A DNA stretch of 64,000 nucleotides from Adineta ricciae. Its lineage: Eukaryota > Rotifera > Eurotatoria > Adinetida > Adinetidae. The stretch's first letter is position 1. The number at the start of each line of letters is the position of its first letter. Positions 32,805 to 44,030 of the stretch are shown piece by piece. Both the position numbers and the translations under genes were made by a program. The DNA lies in contig CAJNOJ010000101.1 of the NCBI GenBank assembly GCA_905250025.1, positions 138,206 to 202,205 on the forward strand. Reading direction: 5' to 3'. The notes below the pieces were generated by a model that was given only the letters and a program-made list of their open reading frames with translations, ran no database searches and was not told where the DNA came from.

Positions 32805-34646
32805 ATGCAGAGTTTTGTCATTAACGTTATTTTTTTTCTATTTGCGATCATTTTATGTCAGCATTTGGCACGATCAGGTAGAATATCTATAATACAGCAT
32901 GCTATAGACAATTGACTTGTTTTTAAAGAACGTCGTTGCCGATGTTTGTCATATGATAAGAGTTGTTGGCCAAATTCTTCCGCATGGCAAACATTCAACG
33001 AATCGGTTAATGGACAGCTCGTCTCAGTTCGACCATCTGCGGCTCCTTGTAATTCAAATCCGTTGAATGTCGAGGCATGTACCACAGCTCGACAGCAATG
33101 GAGAAACGCTGTTTGGCGAAGCGATCAGCCTGGCGCAATGCAAAATCATAATTGGGAAAATAGTTCATGTTCAGTATTCTATAACAGTACTTCATGTCAT
33201 CAAGGTTCTGTACCAATCTTAGCAGTGAATGCCACATTGCCTGAACATGTCGAAGCAACTATACGATTTGTTGAGAAATACAACTTACGACTTGTTGTGA
33301 AAGCTACAGGACATGATTTTTTTGGTCGATCCACAGCTGTCGGATCGTTACTTCTTTGGTTACATCATATGAAAAATCGTACACTTATACCGAAATGGTC
33401 GTCGTGTCGAGGAGAGACTTTCGAAAATGTGATTCGTGTTGATGCAGGTGTGCAATGGGGTGAAGTATATCGATGGTTAGCAACATATAATCTAATTGCC
33501 ATTGGTGGAGCATCGGCTACAGTTGGTGCTACTGGTGGTTTCTTACAAGGTGGTGGTCATGGTCCGCTAACACCTTGGAAAGGTTTAGCTGTCGATCAAG
33601 TTCTTCAGTTCGAAGTCGTCTTAGCTGATGGACGTCGACAAATAGTAAATTTTTGTGAAAATCCTGATTTATTCTGGGCGTTACGAGGTGGAGGTGGTGG
33701 AACATTTGCTGTTGTTTTATCAGCTATCTTACGAACTTATCCAACACCATCGATCGTCGGCAGCTATCAAGCAGTCTTTCCACCTACAAATAGTCGTTAT
33801 GCCGATTTTCTCCATCATTTTGTACGATCATTACCAGCATTATCTAACATGGGATGGGCTGGCTACTTTTATTTGACAGCGAAAACGTTTACACTTGCAT
33901 TCCTGTCACCGAACGGTAATTATTCCACAGCATACCAATCAATGCATCAATTATTTCATAATTTTTCCGATTTGAATTTTACGGAACCATATGTGTTTAC
34001 ATTACCTACATTTTTGGATTTCTTTTCTGCTCTGATGGAGGCCACTAATGAGAATGGTGACAACTTTATCATGGGCTCTCGTCTTCTTCCTGAAGCAATC
34101 ATTCGTAATCAACCACAGCAAGTAGCAGATGCATTTCTACGAATTATAGATAGTGAACAAGACCTTCTCGTTGGACATTTCACTGCTGGTGGTAAAGTTT
34201 CAGATACAACACAGAACAACAGTGTCAATCCTCTGTGGCGTACAGCACTTTTACACATGCTTTCTGCACAATTTTGGCTTGATGAAACACCCATAGAAGA
34301 TCAAGTCGAACTAGCTAAACGTGTGACGCAAAATGTCGGAATTTTACAAACTGTTTCGGGAGGCGAACAATCCGGTGCGTATCTCAATGAAGCTGATCCA
34401 AATGAAGTCAATTGGCAGCAAAAATTCTTCGGTACACGAGAACATTATAACCGACTAAAAACAATCAAAGATCGAGTTGATCCGAATGGATTGTTTGTTT
34501 GTAATAAATGTGTCGGCAGTGATGACTGGACGGAAGATTTAAATTGTCCAAATCCGAAACGATCGATTGCAAATAAGCACAACTTGTTTTTACCACTTGT
34601 CTTAATTGCAAAATTCCTTCTATCGTATTTTAAAATCGATGCTTAA
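32805..34646 (+). CDS. Secreted FAD-linked oxidoreductase, berberine-bridge (BBE) type
   Basis: Two exons (32805-32877, 32929-34646) give 596 residues. A signal peptide (FVINVIFFLFAIILCQHL) sends it to the secretory pathway. The FAD-binding 4 (PCMH) domain has VVKATGHDFFGRSTAVGSLL, whose His is the usual covalent FAD attachment site, and GATGGFLQGGGHGPLTPWKG. The second flavin-linking residue of plant BBEs (Cys in GTCPTVG) is Ser here (GASATVG), so attachment should be single. The C-terminal BBE domain is intact: YLNEADPNEVNWQQKFFGT, YNRLKTIKDRVDP and CVGSDDW. Such enzymes oxidise alcohols, sugars or alkaloid-like substrates; the substrate here is unknown. GHDF.GRST resembles fungal members and suggests horizontal acquisition. 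A hydrophobic C-terminus (LFLPLVLIAKFLLSYF) could be a GPI signal or tail anchor. Confidence 0.92.
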
Positions 34647-34776
34647 ATAAATAGCGTATTTTTGTGACGCACAGACCAAATTCGTAGAATGTAGATGTGT
34701 GGGTTGCAACAGCGGAAGCTTGAATGTTCTCGTTTATATGCTCGAAAGTAAAAAGTTCGAAGGTACTTGAAATGTA

Positions 34777-34810
34777 TTTTTATTTCATGATGAATAAATT
34801 ATCACAGAAC
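34777..34810 (+). repeat. 34-bp direct repeat, left copy
   Basis: Ends in TGATGAATAAATTATCACAG followed by AAC; matches 35312-35345 with about three differences. The copies bracket a GC-rich island. Each contains an AATAAA. Confidence 0.75.
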
Positions 34811-34929
34811 TACAGTACTTTGTTGTAGATTGCTCTTCCTGGTGAATCGATAAAACAGGTCTCGCAATATCATTTTTTGCTAATCAAGATGATCAAGATA
34901 TTCCCGACGAAATAGAAAATGATCTCAAC

Positions 34930-35228
34930 ATACGAATCAAACAAATGACGGACGAGATCGATGTTGTTACCACCAATCAGGATTTCACCCAGGTTGAACA
35001 ATCCGGCACGGAAACGGCCGGTTCCGGTGACCGGATTTATCTGGTTTGGCCCGGAACCCATAGGAACATGTCAAAAACGGTAGCCGGAAACGGTTACCGC
35101 ATTTCTCCATCGAATTCTTGGGATTTTCTGGGTGGGTTCCGGTCAGAAACGGCGAGTTTCCTCAAGGATTTTGTCGAAAGTTCATGGAATCCTGCTTCAG
35201 GAACCATTGTCTTGGGCATGTCGTAATA
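34930..35228. other. GC-rich island, possible gag-like element remnant
   Basis: Base composition rises sharply compared with the neighbours, with repeated CCGG, GGTTCCGG and CGGAAACGG words. One plus frame is open from 34945 to 35226 but shows no recognised domain. It shares the words GGCACGG and CGGTTCCGG with the island at 43646-43920. The bracketing 34-bp repeats suggest an insertion. Its nature is unproven. Confidence 0.4.
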
Positions 35229-35311
35229 CTCACTTAATTCCAATCATCTTTTTTGTCTTTAGTCGCCAATCGTTAATTGTCTGCTTTATACCTCCACCAC
35301 GTTTACATGAA

Positions 35312-35345
35312 GTTTTATTTAGTGATGAATAAATTATCACAGAAC
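35312..35345 (+). repeat. 34-bp direct repeat, right copy
   Basis: Second copy of the repeat at 34777-34810. It lies 22 bases beyond the semaphorin stop codon, so it forms part of that gene's 3' flank. Confidence 0.75.
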
Positions 35346-35367
35346 ACAAACAAATAGATAAATGAAA

Positions 35368-38300
35368 TTATAAATCATCTGCATCCAGATTTGTTTTCAT
35401 CAAAGACATCATTGATGTTCTCTTCAATGTTGGTTGTGGTGGTGATGGTGGAATATCTCTTGGATTCATATACAAATTCAATTTTCTTGATGGAATATCT
35501 TTGAAATAATTCGGCGAATCAAAACTTCGAAATTTCATTGAATTCTGATTAGGATTTGATAAAGTTGTGAATGTATCGGAGTCGATCGCTGTATGTGGAC
35601 TTGAGGATGAGTTAGATGTTGATTCACGAAGATATTCCGCGAAGTTTCTTTGGTAAGATTTGGATGAGCTATATCGACGATTGTATAATGCGCATACTGA
35701 TAGGCTTAGTAAACAACCGAAGAGAAACGAGATTAAACTGATGAAGAGCGTCTGAATCAATGTGAATCGATATTCATCGAAAAAAGGAGAAATGAAAGGA
35801 CATGAACAGGCGCGTTCTTCACGCGATAGACCAGCACAAGAATTTGTTAAACATAATCTAGTACGGTACTTCGTTGAATAAAATTGAAATGAAGTACACG
35901 CTGAACATTGCGACCAGTCTGACCAGCAGGACCAATTATTTTTTGAATGAGAAGGACAAATTGAACAGTCACGTTTCTCAATTTCTTTTCCAAAACACTG
36001 ATTATTCATGCACTGTCGACGACGAGTCTGAACTGATCCAGCAGTACCACAAGATGGGTAACATTCTGAAAATCAAACAAAGACTAATACGAAAGAAGTG
36101 AAAATAATGAAGATACTCACGACCCCAATCGGACCACTGAGACCATTGACCAAGTGACTCTTTACAAAATACTTATATATTACAAATTTTATCTCATTTT
36201 TGATAGTGAACTAACCTTTTTCTTCACAATCGTTTCGTCCATTATCACAAACGCGAAACATAGTTTGATCCGATTTGATATCTAATACTGTTTGATTGAC
36301 CATCATGGAACAAACAAAACGAGTACGTGATTCCATTATAATGTCATCACTACTGATTTCATTGTTCAATCCAACTTGTGTCCAATTACTCCAAAGTATT
36401 GCTTGTTCAACTAGAAAAGAACATTTCACGCGTGGATATTTCTTCGTTGTTCATTCGAAAAATCAACGAACCTGGACAAGGGAGTTGGTTACATGGACGA
36501 GTCTCTTGTAAACATTCGTGACACTTCTCATTATCAACTAAACAAGTTCGTGTTCGCTTTTGTATTCCTCCACCACAGGACTTCGAACATTGGTTCCATT
36601 CTTTATTACAAGAATATTGATTAATAAACAAAATCAGAAGAGTTTTGTTCTTACCACTCCAAGCACTCAATCGTGATGAATCACTTGAACAAATAATTTC
36701 CGGACACCAATCTTCTTCTCGTTCCGGACCAATACAAACTCGGCCATGATTTCTCGGTAAAGGATTTGTACAAGTTCGTGTTCTTGATCGAAGGAATTTA
36801 CCACACACCTGAGGACAGTTACTCCAAGCACTCCACGGTGACCAACCACCGTGAACTAAATCAAAATGAAACACATCGTCTTCCATTCGCTTTGTTCTCT
36901 TACTTTCACATTGACTCATTTCAATACGTTGTCCTTGGCATAGAGTTGCATTCAATCGATCCTTTGCTTGTGTACATGTTCGTGTTCGGCATTGGCATTT
37001 CTCACCCGTCTCTTGTTCACATGAAAACCAATCTGACCAAGAAGTCCAGCCGTCATTACCTGAAATTGCTATTCATTTCTCTATTTTATCAACAATAAAA
37101 GATATAAAATACTGCCGTACTTATAATGTCGACATTTGGACATTTAAAACTTTCAGACGAAGTCATCAATGATGAAATCTTCGAAAATACACATTGTTGT
37201 CGAGCATTATCCCACGTACAGTAAGGATCCATGAATGCCGAACAAATTTCGTTGGTTTTCAATCGATCACAGCGTGCAACAGGTATCTTCAGGACAGAAA
37301 TGTGAGTTGTAATGACGATTTCCTTCTAAAACACAAAATTTCTGGCGAAGTCCTTATCAAAATAAACTCACTGTTTTTGCTATCAACTCTGCTTTATTTA
37401 TTTTCCAATTGTCTATCGATACCATCGGTGGTTTTAAATCAATTTGTTCTAATAGACATAATGTTTGATCAGATAGCAATGAATATTTTCTTAACCATAA
37501 ACCGTCAAGAGTTATTACAAATAAAACCGTTATTCCGTTTAACTGATCAACTAACAAGTGACCAATATGAATATCATTCAATACTAGAGCATTGACTGAT
37601 GATTGAAGAACACCTGATCGAAGGACAGGACCCAATGGTGTCATTGACTCATCTTTCAGTCCACGTTCGTCACACTAGAGAAAGATATACGTGAATTCGT
37701 TCTATTTTCACTCACATTCACTGTGATCTTACGCTTTCAGTTTCTTGTCTTGCTGGTGATGGTAACCAAAACGATTCATTGGATTTTTGTGTCAAAAATG
37801 GTGATTTAAAGATATTTTCGAGTTCTTCAACTGTGTAAACGCAAATTGCTGATCCGAGTAAACCATGTCTGTAACAAAACAATTTGTCTAACAGGGAAAT
37901 TTCACGTTGAAATTTTACTTGGGTAAATTGAATGCAGCATAGATCAAGTTCGACGATGAATCAAAGAAGATGGATTGCAATTCGTTGAAATCAAATGAAG
38001 TCACTTCATTCGATGATTTTTTCGAACATTGAATTCGTAATTTTGAAAAGGAACGAAATGTATCACTATACTTCATTGTACCATCATCATATTTACATAT
38101 TCGTGCCACACGAGAGTAAATATTCTACATGATAATGAATTGAACAGGCTATTTTCTCGGAAAGACTGTCACTTACTGTTCCGCACGAAAGATGTTCAAG
38201 AGCAATTTCACGAAAAAATGTGTAAATATATTGTTTGATACTCAAAATTCGCACAAAATATGGATCTAATCAATTAATATGAACATCTAAACTATTCGTC

Positions 38301-39130
38301 GATTTCATCATACTTTTTAACCAATTTGAATCATGTTGTTGTGTTCGTAGTTGTTTTGTTTGACTGAAGCTCCGTTGAATCAATGAATCCTGAATGCCAA
38401 ATACAGGTTCGTTATTTGTCGCAGAATAGAACTCTCCTATTCACAAAATTAATTCGATATTTCCTACGATAATGTTTACCTGTCTCAATTAGATGGTATA
38501 CTGCTGTGTAGTGACTGTTAAATGGAGATTTTCCATCTCCTGAAATAAGATTTTCATTTGAAACCAATGTTGTCAGAGAATCTGATTGACGCCATGTACA
38601 AATTGGATGATAAGCATTCGTTCCACAAACCAATAAAGATCGATCACGAGGACGAAGTGCTAAAACACGAATGTAGTTTTCACATTCATTCTAAATAACA
38701 GAACTATGAAACAAAGCTTATTCAAAGAACGAAAATTTTACCACTAATTTCACTTGATTCCGACAGATATTTGCGTCGTCGACTTGCGATTCCCAGATGA
38801 ATCTTTCCCGAACATGAAAATCATCCAAGGACAATCGAATGATTGCATTTCTAAAATCATCATTACAAAACTTCAGTCGAACTTCTTTCATGTAATTTAT
38901 ACTTTGCTCCAATAATGATCTGCTTTTGTTCTTCATCAACAACAATTGCATCAAATGCCTCATCGCCATTTTGATGAACTCTCATAGTTTGTAAAGACGC
39001 TGTAAAATAAAGATTTACTCATACATATAAACCAGTATACACACATACCATTATACGAAACGAATTGAAGTTCATTTTCGGCGATGATCGAGCAGATATT
39101 AACTAATAATAACAGATAAAAAACAACCAT
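35368..39130 (-). CDS. SEMA5-like: Semaphorin-5-like transmembrane protein (sema, PSI, TSP1 repeats)
   Basis: A multi-exon gene with introns of about 50-70 bp. The signal peptide starts at ATG 39130 (MVVFYLLLLVNICSII). The sema domain shows VCGTNAYHPICTWR, the GDGKSPF and HYTAVYHL motif, and LIYAAFNLP followed by GSAICVYTVEEL. A PSI module carries CSAFMDPYCTWDNARQQC. Thrombospondin type-1 repeats follow, in order: WTSWSDW, HGGWSPWSAWSNCPQVCGKF, EWNQCSKSCGGGIQKRTRTC, a divergent one, WSQWSDWG and NWSCWSDWSQCSACTSF. One membrane span (FISLISFLFGCLLSLSVCAL) and a Ser/Pro-rich cytoplasmic tail of about 115 residues end it. This order is specific to class 5 semaphorins, guidance cues acting through plexins and proteoglycans. 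An acceptor (TTTTAG) sits 7 bases before the ATG. Exon borders in the sema part were not all resolved. Confidence 0.93.
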
Positions 39131-40511
39131 TTCAATCTAAAAGGCAGAAACAAAGTATTGTTGTACCGTAGCAAAACGCGCACGAAAGATTGACCTACGA
39201 AGAATAAGGAGAAATATGTTCTCTTCTGTTCTCTTTCACAAGGCAAAAGCGACCGTTTGTTTGAATCAATATTACTCTCTCTCTCTCCTCCTTGGGTAAC
39301 GGAAATGAAAGGCAAACTCGGACTTGAACAATTCTAATGAATCAATATAATATTGAACGGTAAATGGTGAGTTATTAATTTGCATTAACGAAAAACAAAT
39401 GTTTCGCTAAGATCATGAATAAAACATCTCCGCGCTGATTTCTCTCTATCTGATGAGTGAATTTCATCGAACAGAAGTATCTTTTCCTGTGAGACAAACA
39501 TTCATGAATAATTGTTGGAAGATGTAGTTTGCTTATTCATCAATTAATGAACTTTGACACGTCGGCATCGACCATCTTTTGCTCGTTCTATGTGCAATTA
39601 CGCCATACAGACGACGATTGTCAATGGCCATTATTGATTGACACAAAGAAGGAAACACTTGTTACATCATCTGATCGCATTTGTCAATGGCTGATTTAAT
39701 GAACATATTGTCATTTAGTCACACTTTCTGCATCTCTCTCGATGAAATCTATCTGATTAAAATAAGTTTATTTTCTTTATCAATGTGTACATTACGTAAG
39801 TTAATATGTGCACTTCAAGTTCATTTGATTGACATGTACGAAGACAGTGAAATGACGTTGACTTTTTGTGTTGGACTATAATATTAAAAAAACTGATTAT
39901 CAAGGAGAACACTTTTCTCTCCAATGACCTTCGGAAAGTTCACTGTGTGATTGACTTCAAACAATGAAGAAGATCAAAGACAATGGAAAGATTTCTGGTA
40001 CACAAACTAATCTTCTTTGATTGAAGAAAACAATTGTAAACACAGATAGAAGAGGATTTATCGGTCATCGAGAAGAAAATTGTTCTGTAATTTGATCGTT
40101 GAATGATAAAACAGATTGAAATGTTAATCAATCGTGAGAATTGTTTGTATAACTTGAGGTGAGAAATTTCATATGGAATTTCTATATTGAAATGAAAAGC
40201 CTTGAACCAAATACGATCGATCATGGTGGTCAGTTGATCGAATTCAATGAAAATTATTTGATCCAGATAATCTGAACTGATAATATTTAGTTGATATTAT
40301 TTTCTTTCATTTCTTTATTTGTTCCTCAAGCAGGAAACAGATATCAACATCGTCGATTACCTCTTCGCGCATGCTTCTAGTTTCAAAGGTCAGTAGAATA
40401 TTCTCAAATAGTATTGAATAAAATAGAAATTTTGGTTTTGTACAAATCCTGTACATTTATATTTATGCAATTGACATGTCGGTAATAATCCAGCTTTTCC
40501 GGTAAAAAACA
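39131..40511. other. Intergenic upstream of semaphorin
   Basis: Likely the semaphorin promoter. A CTCTCTCTCTC run occurs near 39280. No gene or clear repeat recognised. Confidence 0.5.
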
Positions 40512-40873
40512 TATACCAATGTATTGTGAAAGCTATAATGTCGATTTCAACTTGTAATCATCGATATTTTGAGCGGATAATCGCTACTTTTGCGTTCGCT
40601 CTCATAGATTTCGATATATATTCTATCACTTAAATTGCTTCACCTGTCTAACTGAAACAAAAGGACTCATTGAAATGACTCAAGCGATTGAATACAAACA
40701 TTATGTTATAATTGACGTTTGAAAGCACTGCAAACATGATGGTCATTTTTTCGAAAACTAAATTCATCATAAAACAACTCAAAGGTATGTGAATTACAAT
40801 TGAGATGGATTTTTGGTCGAATTGTTTCTGTATCTGTTTCAAAACTCGTTCAAGATTTTCGATATGCAATGTT
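40512..40873 (-). pseudogene. Old decayed fragment of a TUT4/TUT7-type nucleotidyltransferase domain
   Basis: On the minus strand the frame from 40869 reads HIENLERVLKQIQKQFDQ, matching [19 protein letters not shown] in the intact gene at 47882-52337. DNA similarity continues through the nucleotidyltransferase core (TTTTATGATGAATTTAGTTTTC against TTCTATAATGGATTTGGTTTTC) to about 40512 (TCGATGATTACAAGTTGAAATC against TCGACGATTACAAATCGAAATC). Indels shift the frame and the D-x-D metal site is altered (the GACCTTGAC equivalent reads GACCATCAT). It cannot encode an active enzyme. It is more diverged than the copy at 58.9 kb, so it comes from an older duplication. Confidence 0.75.
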
Positions 40874-41640
40874 TAATAGCATTTCATAGTCTACAAACAG
40901 GTGATACACGTTGAAAGAGAAGGCTTCATGGCTGAAATTAAAAAGCTTTGAATTGCCGATCCCACGATCATTAATTTCTCCTCAAAAATTTTCCCTACGA
41001 CAGAGAATATGATGTGCAATATCTGAAATATCACAAATCCAGAGAACATGAAACTGACGTTGAGAAAACAAATCTGTATGAAATGCAAACGAATGTTTTC
41101 CCAAATCAACAATACACGAAAGATAAAGTTAAATAGAGCGGGTGCTAGTGTGATTCACTACGAACATCTTGATGCATGTTTTCTTTATTTGATGTATTCA
41201 AGCCAAAGATAGAATGGTATTTCAACAAACGTATTGATACCCTCTAATACGCTTATACATTTTCTGCTTACGAGTGTGTGAAAGGGAACGGAATAAGAGA
41301 AGAAAACAACGAAATAGTAGAAAGTAAAATAGACAAACAATAGTGAAAACGAATCATTGGTTTCTTCTCTCCATCTATATTTATGTGTGCACACACACAT
41401 ATATACGCATAGAAATAGATTATAATTCACATACAGATGTTCCTCTGTCGAAAACATGACCTAAGAAGGTACTTCTCTTCAGAGATTCGTTTTTTAAAAT
41501 CTTTTTTAGATGACAAACTATCCGTCGCCGAAGTTTTCTGCTTGTCAAGTAAGTTGTAAAACAGATAAGTTTTAGAAAAGTAACCTGATACTCTAACGTT
41601 CGTTTATAGTCGATATGGACTGTATCGAAAGTTCCTACTT
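40874..41640. other. Intergenic between TUTase fragment and MITE
   Basis: No gene seen. A short TG/CA alternating tract (GTGTGCACACACACATATAT near 41382) is the only notable feature. Confidence 0.5.
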
Positions 41641-41940
41641 AGGTCAACAAATCCGATGCTGGATCGGATCCGACCATTCGACAAAATCCGATCGGATTCC
41701 TGGAAACGGAATTGCATTGGAATCCGACTAGAAAAATTCCGTTGGTTATTGCAAATGTTATGAGCGATCTTTTTAGCTATGTTCTATGATGACCCTTAGA
41801 AAATCCAGGAAATCCATGTTTCGGATCCGAGACCGTCGGAATCCAATGCGATTCCGTCACCAGGATTTCATCGGATCCGTCGAATTCCTGTAGGATCTGA
41901 TAAAATCCTATATTGGATCCGAGTATGGGATTCTTAGACC
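41641..41940 (-). mobile_element. GGATCC-rich MITE, long copy
   Basis: About 300 bp bounded by imperfect ~25-bp terminal inverted repeats (AGGTCAACAAATCCGATGCT at the left; AGGTCTAAGAATCCCATACT read inward from the right). The body is full of TCGGATCC and GGATTC words. It is the fuller relative of the element at 2081-2230, which lies in opposite orientation. No coding capacity and no clear target duplication. The superfamily is not assigned. Confidence 0.75.
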
Positions 41941-42704
41941 TGGATAGTACGTTCATTTTTGTATTGTTTCTCTCTAGTTATTTCATGTGTTCTTTGGAAT
42001 AGAAACTCGGAACCCATTGTTGGAAGCTATATTAAGTGTATTTTCTTTCATTAAAGTGCAAAGCATTTCTCCTGGCGATGCGCCACGAAATTTCTTTCGT
42101 TGTTTGATTCTTTCTTTTTTTCTTCCTTTCTTTATATCGTCCCTATGCACTAGTGTTGTCACGCGATCTCCAGGAAATAGATAGCGAGAAAGTGATCGAA
42201 ACGGTAAATGAAAGTATCGACACCGTATGTATACAGTTGTGATTCAGATACTCCATTGCGAGCTATCAATGCGGTCTCAGAAATAGTCGGAAAACGCGTT
42301 TTTTCCTTAAAAATGTAAACTTTCAGATAGTGAAGGATGAAAACAAAGTCGCACGTCATTCTTTGAACACCTGTTTTATAGTTGAAATGCACTCGACGAC
42401 GGAAAAGCTAGCAAGAAGATAGTTAATAGATCACATCAATATCTTTGTTTTCCAGCGATGAAAATAAGATTTGATAGACGCATCATAGTTGTAAAGAAAT
42501 ATGTCGATGTTTTGATTGCTAAGGATCGAAATCTCGCATTACTGAGAAACGAAGTCGCTGCGTATTTGGTGTCGTATTTAGACGAAGTCAAAATACTATC
42601 TAGTTTGTCATTATAGGGGATCAAGAAAAAATAATGTCGCTGTAGTTTCGTTGTTGATTGCTGGGAATGTATTTGACAGACGAGTAGTTGAACATTTGTT
42701 TTGT
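41941..42704. other. Intergenic between MITE and palindromic element
   Basis: No gene recognised; short open frames lack support on both strands. Confidence 0.5.
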
Positions 42705-43091
42705 GATCAGTGTGAAGCTAGCACGAAGGAGCTAGCACGAAGAAACTGTGTGTAAGCTAAAAACTTTTTTCCCAAGTTTGTCCGGTTCATAAAACCTAGT
42801 CCATTCGATTCAGAATTTAATTTTGCATCGAATGGTGGTATTTTTATTCACCGGACAAACTTTGGAAAAAAGTTTAACCACATCGTTGTTTGCCTCATAT
42901 AGGTCTATTTATGTTTCCGATAATTTTTTTCCAAAGTTTGTCCGGTGAATATCAATACCACCATTCGATGCAGAATTAAATTCTGAATCGAATGGACTAG
43001 GTTTTATGAACCGGACAAACTTGGGAAAAAAGTTTTTAGCTTACAGACAGTTTCTTCGTGCTAGCTCCTTCGTGCTAGCTTCACACTGATC
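42705..43091. mobile_element. Near-perfect 387-bp palindromic (fold-back) element
   Basis: Left arm (42705 to about 42878) and right arm (about 42925 to 43091) are reverse complements over roughly 165-170 bp with only a few mismatches, around a spacer of about 45 bp. The tips read GATCAGTGTGAAGC and GCTTCACACTGATC. Each arm holds a tandem GCTAGCACGAAG(GA) duplication and inner copies of CCGGACAAACTT in inverted orientation, so every arm can fold on itself too. There is no open reading frame. This is the shape of a fold-back MITE. No convincing target duplication was found beyond the palindromic GATC tip. Confidence 0.85.
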
Positions 43092-43645
43092 CTTTTTATC
43101 ATATGCTGTCTTGTTTCCATCACAACGAACGCATAGCATCGATAGATAGCGAACAGAAATCATCATATCCAGTAGACACCATTAACTATGTGTAAAGAAT
43201 TCAATATTTCGTCCGTTGAATCAAATGATGTAAGTATTCGAGAATAGTGTGAAGCAAATTGTTTTTGAAGGAAAAGCCCAAGAATCTTGTGTAAGAATTT
43301 AATATAATTTCTTAAAAGCTTATTTAAGGGTGTAGTTTCGTAAACAACAGAACCATTGGGCGAACTGGCTGGTTCGTCAGAACGAACCAACAAATATTTT
43401 CATTAGTTTCATTTAGTACTAGATTGAGATCGTGACCCATTATATTCTTTTTCATTTCATGTCGTTCATACTTTCCTTCTCATCCTCTCTGTCATAAGCT
43501 CTTCTCTTCTCTTTTATCAAATTCTATATCGTTTCCATCACAACACACGTTGTATCATCGATTTGGAAATAAAATAGGCCAAGCAGTACTGAATGAAAAA
43601 GCGAAGAAAAATGTCTAATTATAGCACCATATTCGTTTTTGGATC
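43092..43645. other. Intergenic, no gene seen
   Basis: AT-rich sequence between the palindromic element and the GC-rich remnant. Nothing recognised. Confidence 0.5.
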
Positions 43646-44030
43646 TCAGTGAAGAACATGAATATTCGCTACAAAATGTTGAGACCGAGACGGCAAACGA
43701 TATCGAAACAGGAAACGACATCCCAGATTATTATGGCACGGTCGGTTCCGGCCAGAATCCGGCGGCAAGGAACCTGCTGAAATCGGCGAAAACTGTGCCG
43801 GAATCGAGAAGAGCTGTACCGGATCCGACTCAGATTTCAACGGATCCAGTCGCCGGAATGATCGACCTGGAATCGAAGCAATTAAAACAGATATTTCGAA
43901 AATCAACGCCGAAATGACCAAACAACAGGGAACAATTACAAAAATTTGGAAAATTCTGGAGAATTTGGAAGAAATTTTCAAAACAAAATTAGACGTTCCT
44001 CGAGCAAACCTGGTAGAAAACGTAAGTTTA
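43646..44030 (+). pseudogene. GC-rich coding-like remnant, possibly retroelement gag
   Basis: One plus frame (43639-43917) reads an acidic then Pro/Arg-rich segment with TVGSGQNPAARNLLKSAKTV. A second frame continues after a frameshift with a good coiled coil (KTDISKINAEMTKQQGTITK followed by IWKILENLEEIFKTKL). GC content is well above the surroundings. Acidic plus coiled-coil layout recalls gag-like ORF1 products, but there are no zinc knuckles, polymerase or terminal repeats. It shares short words with the island at 34930-35228. Low certainty. Confidence 0.4.
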
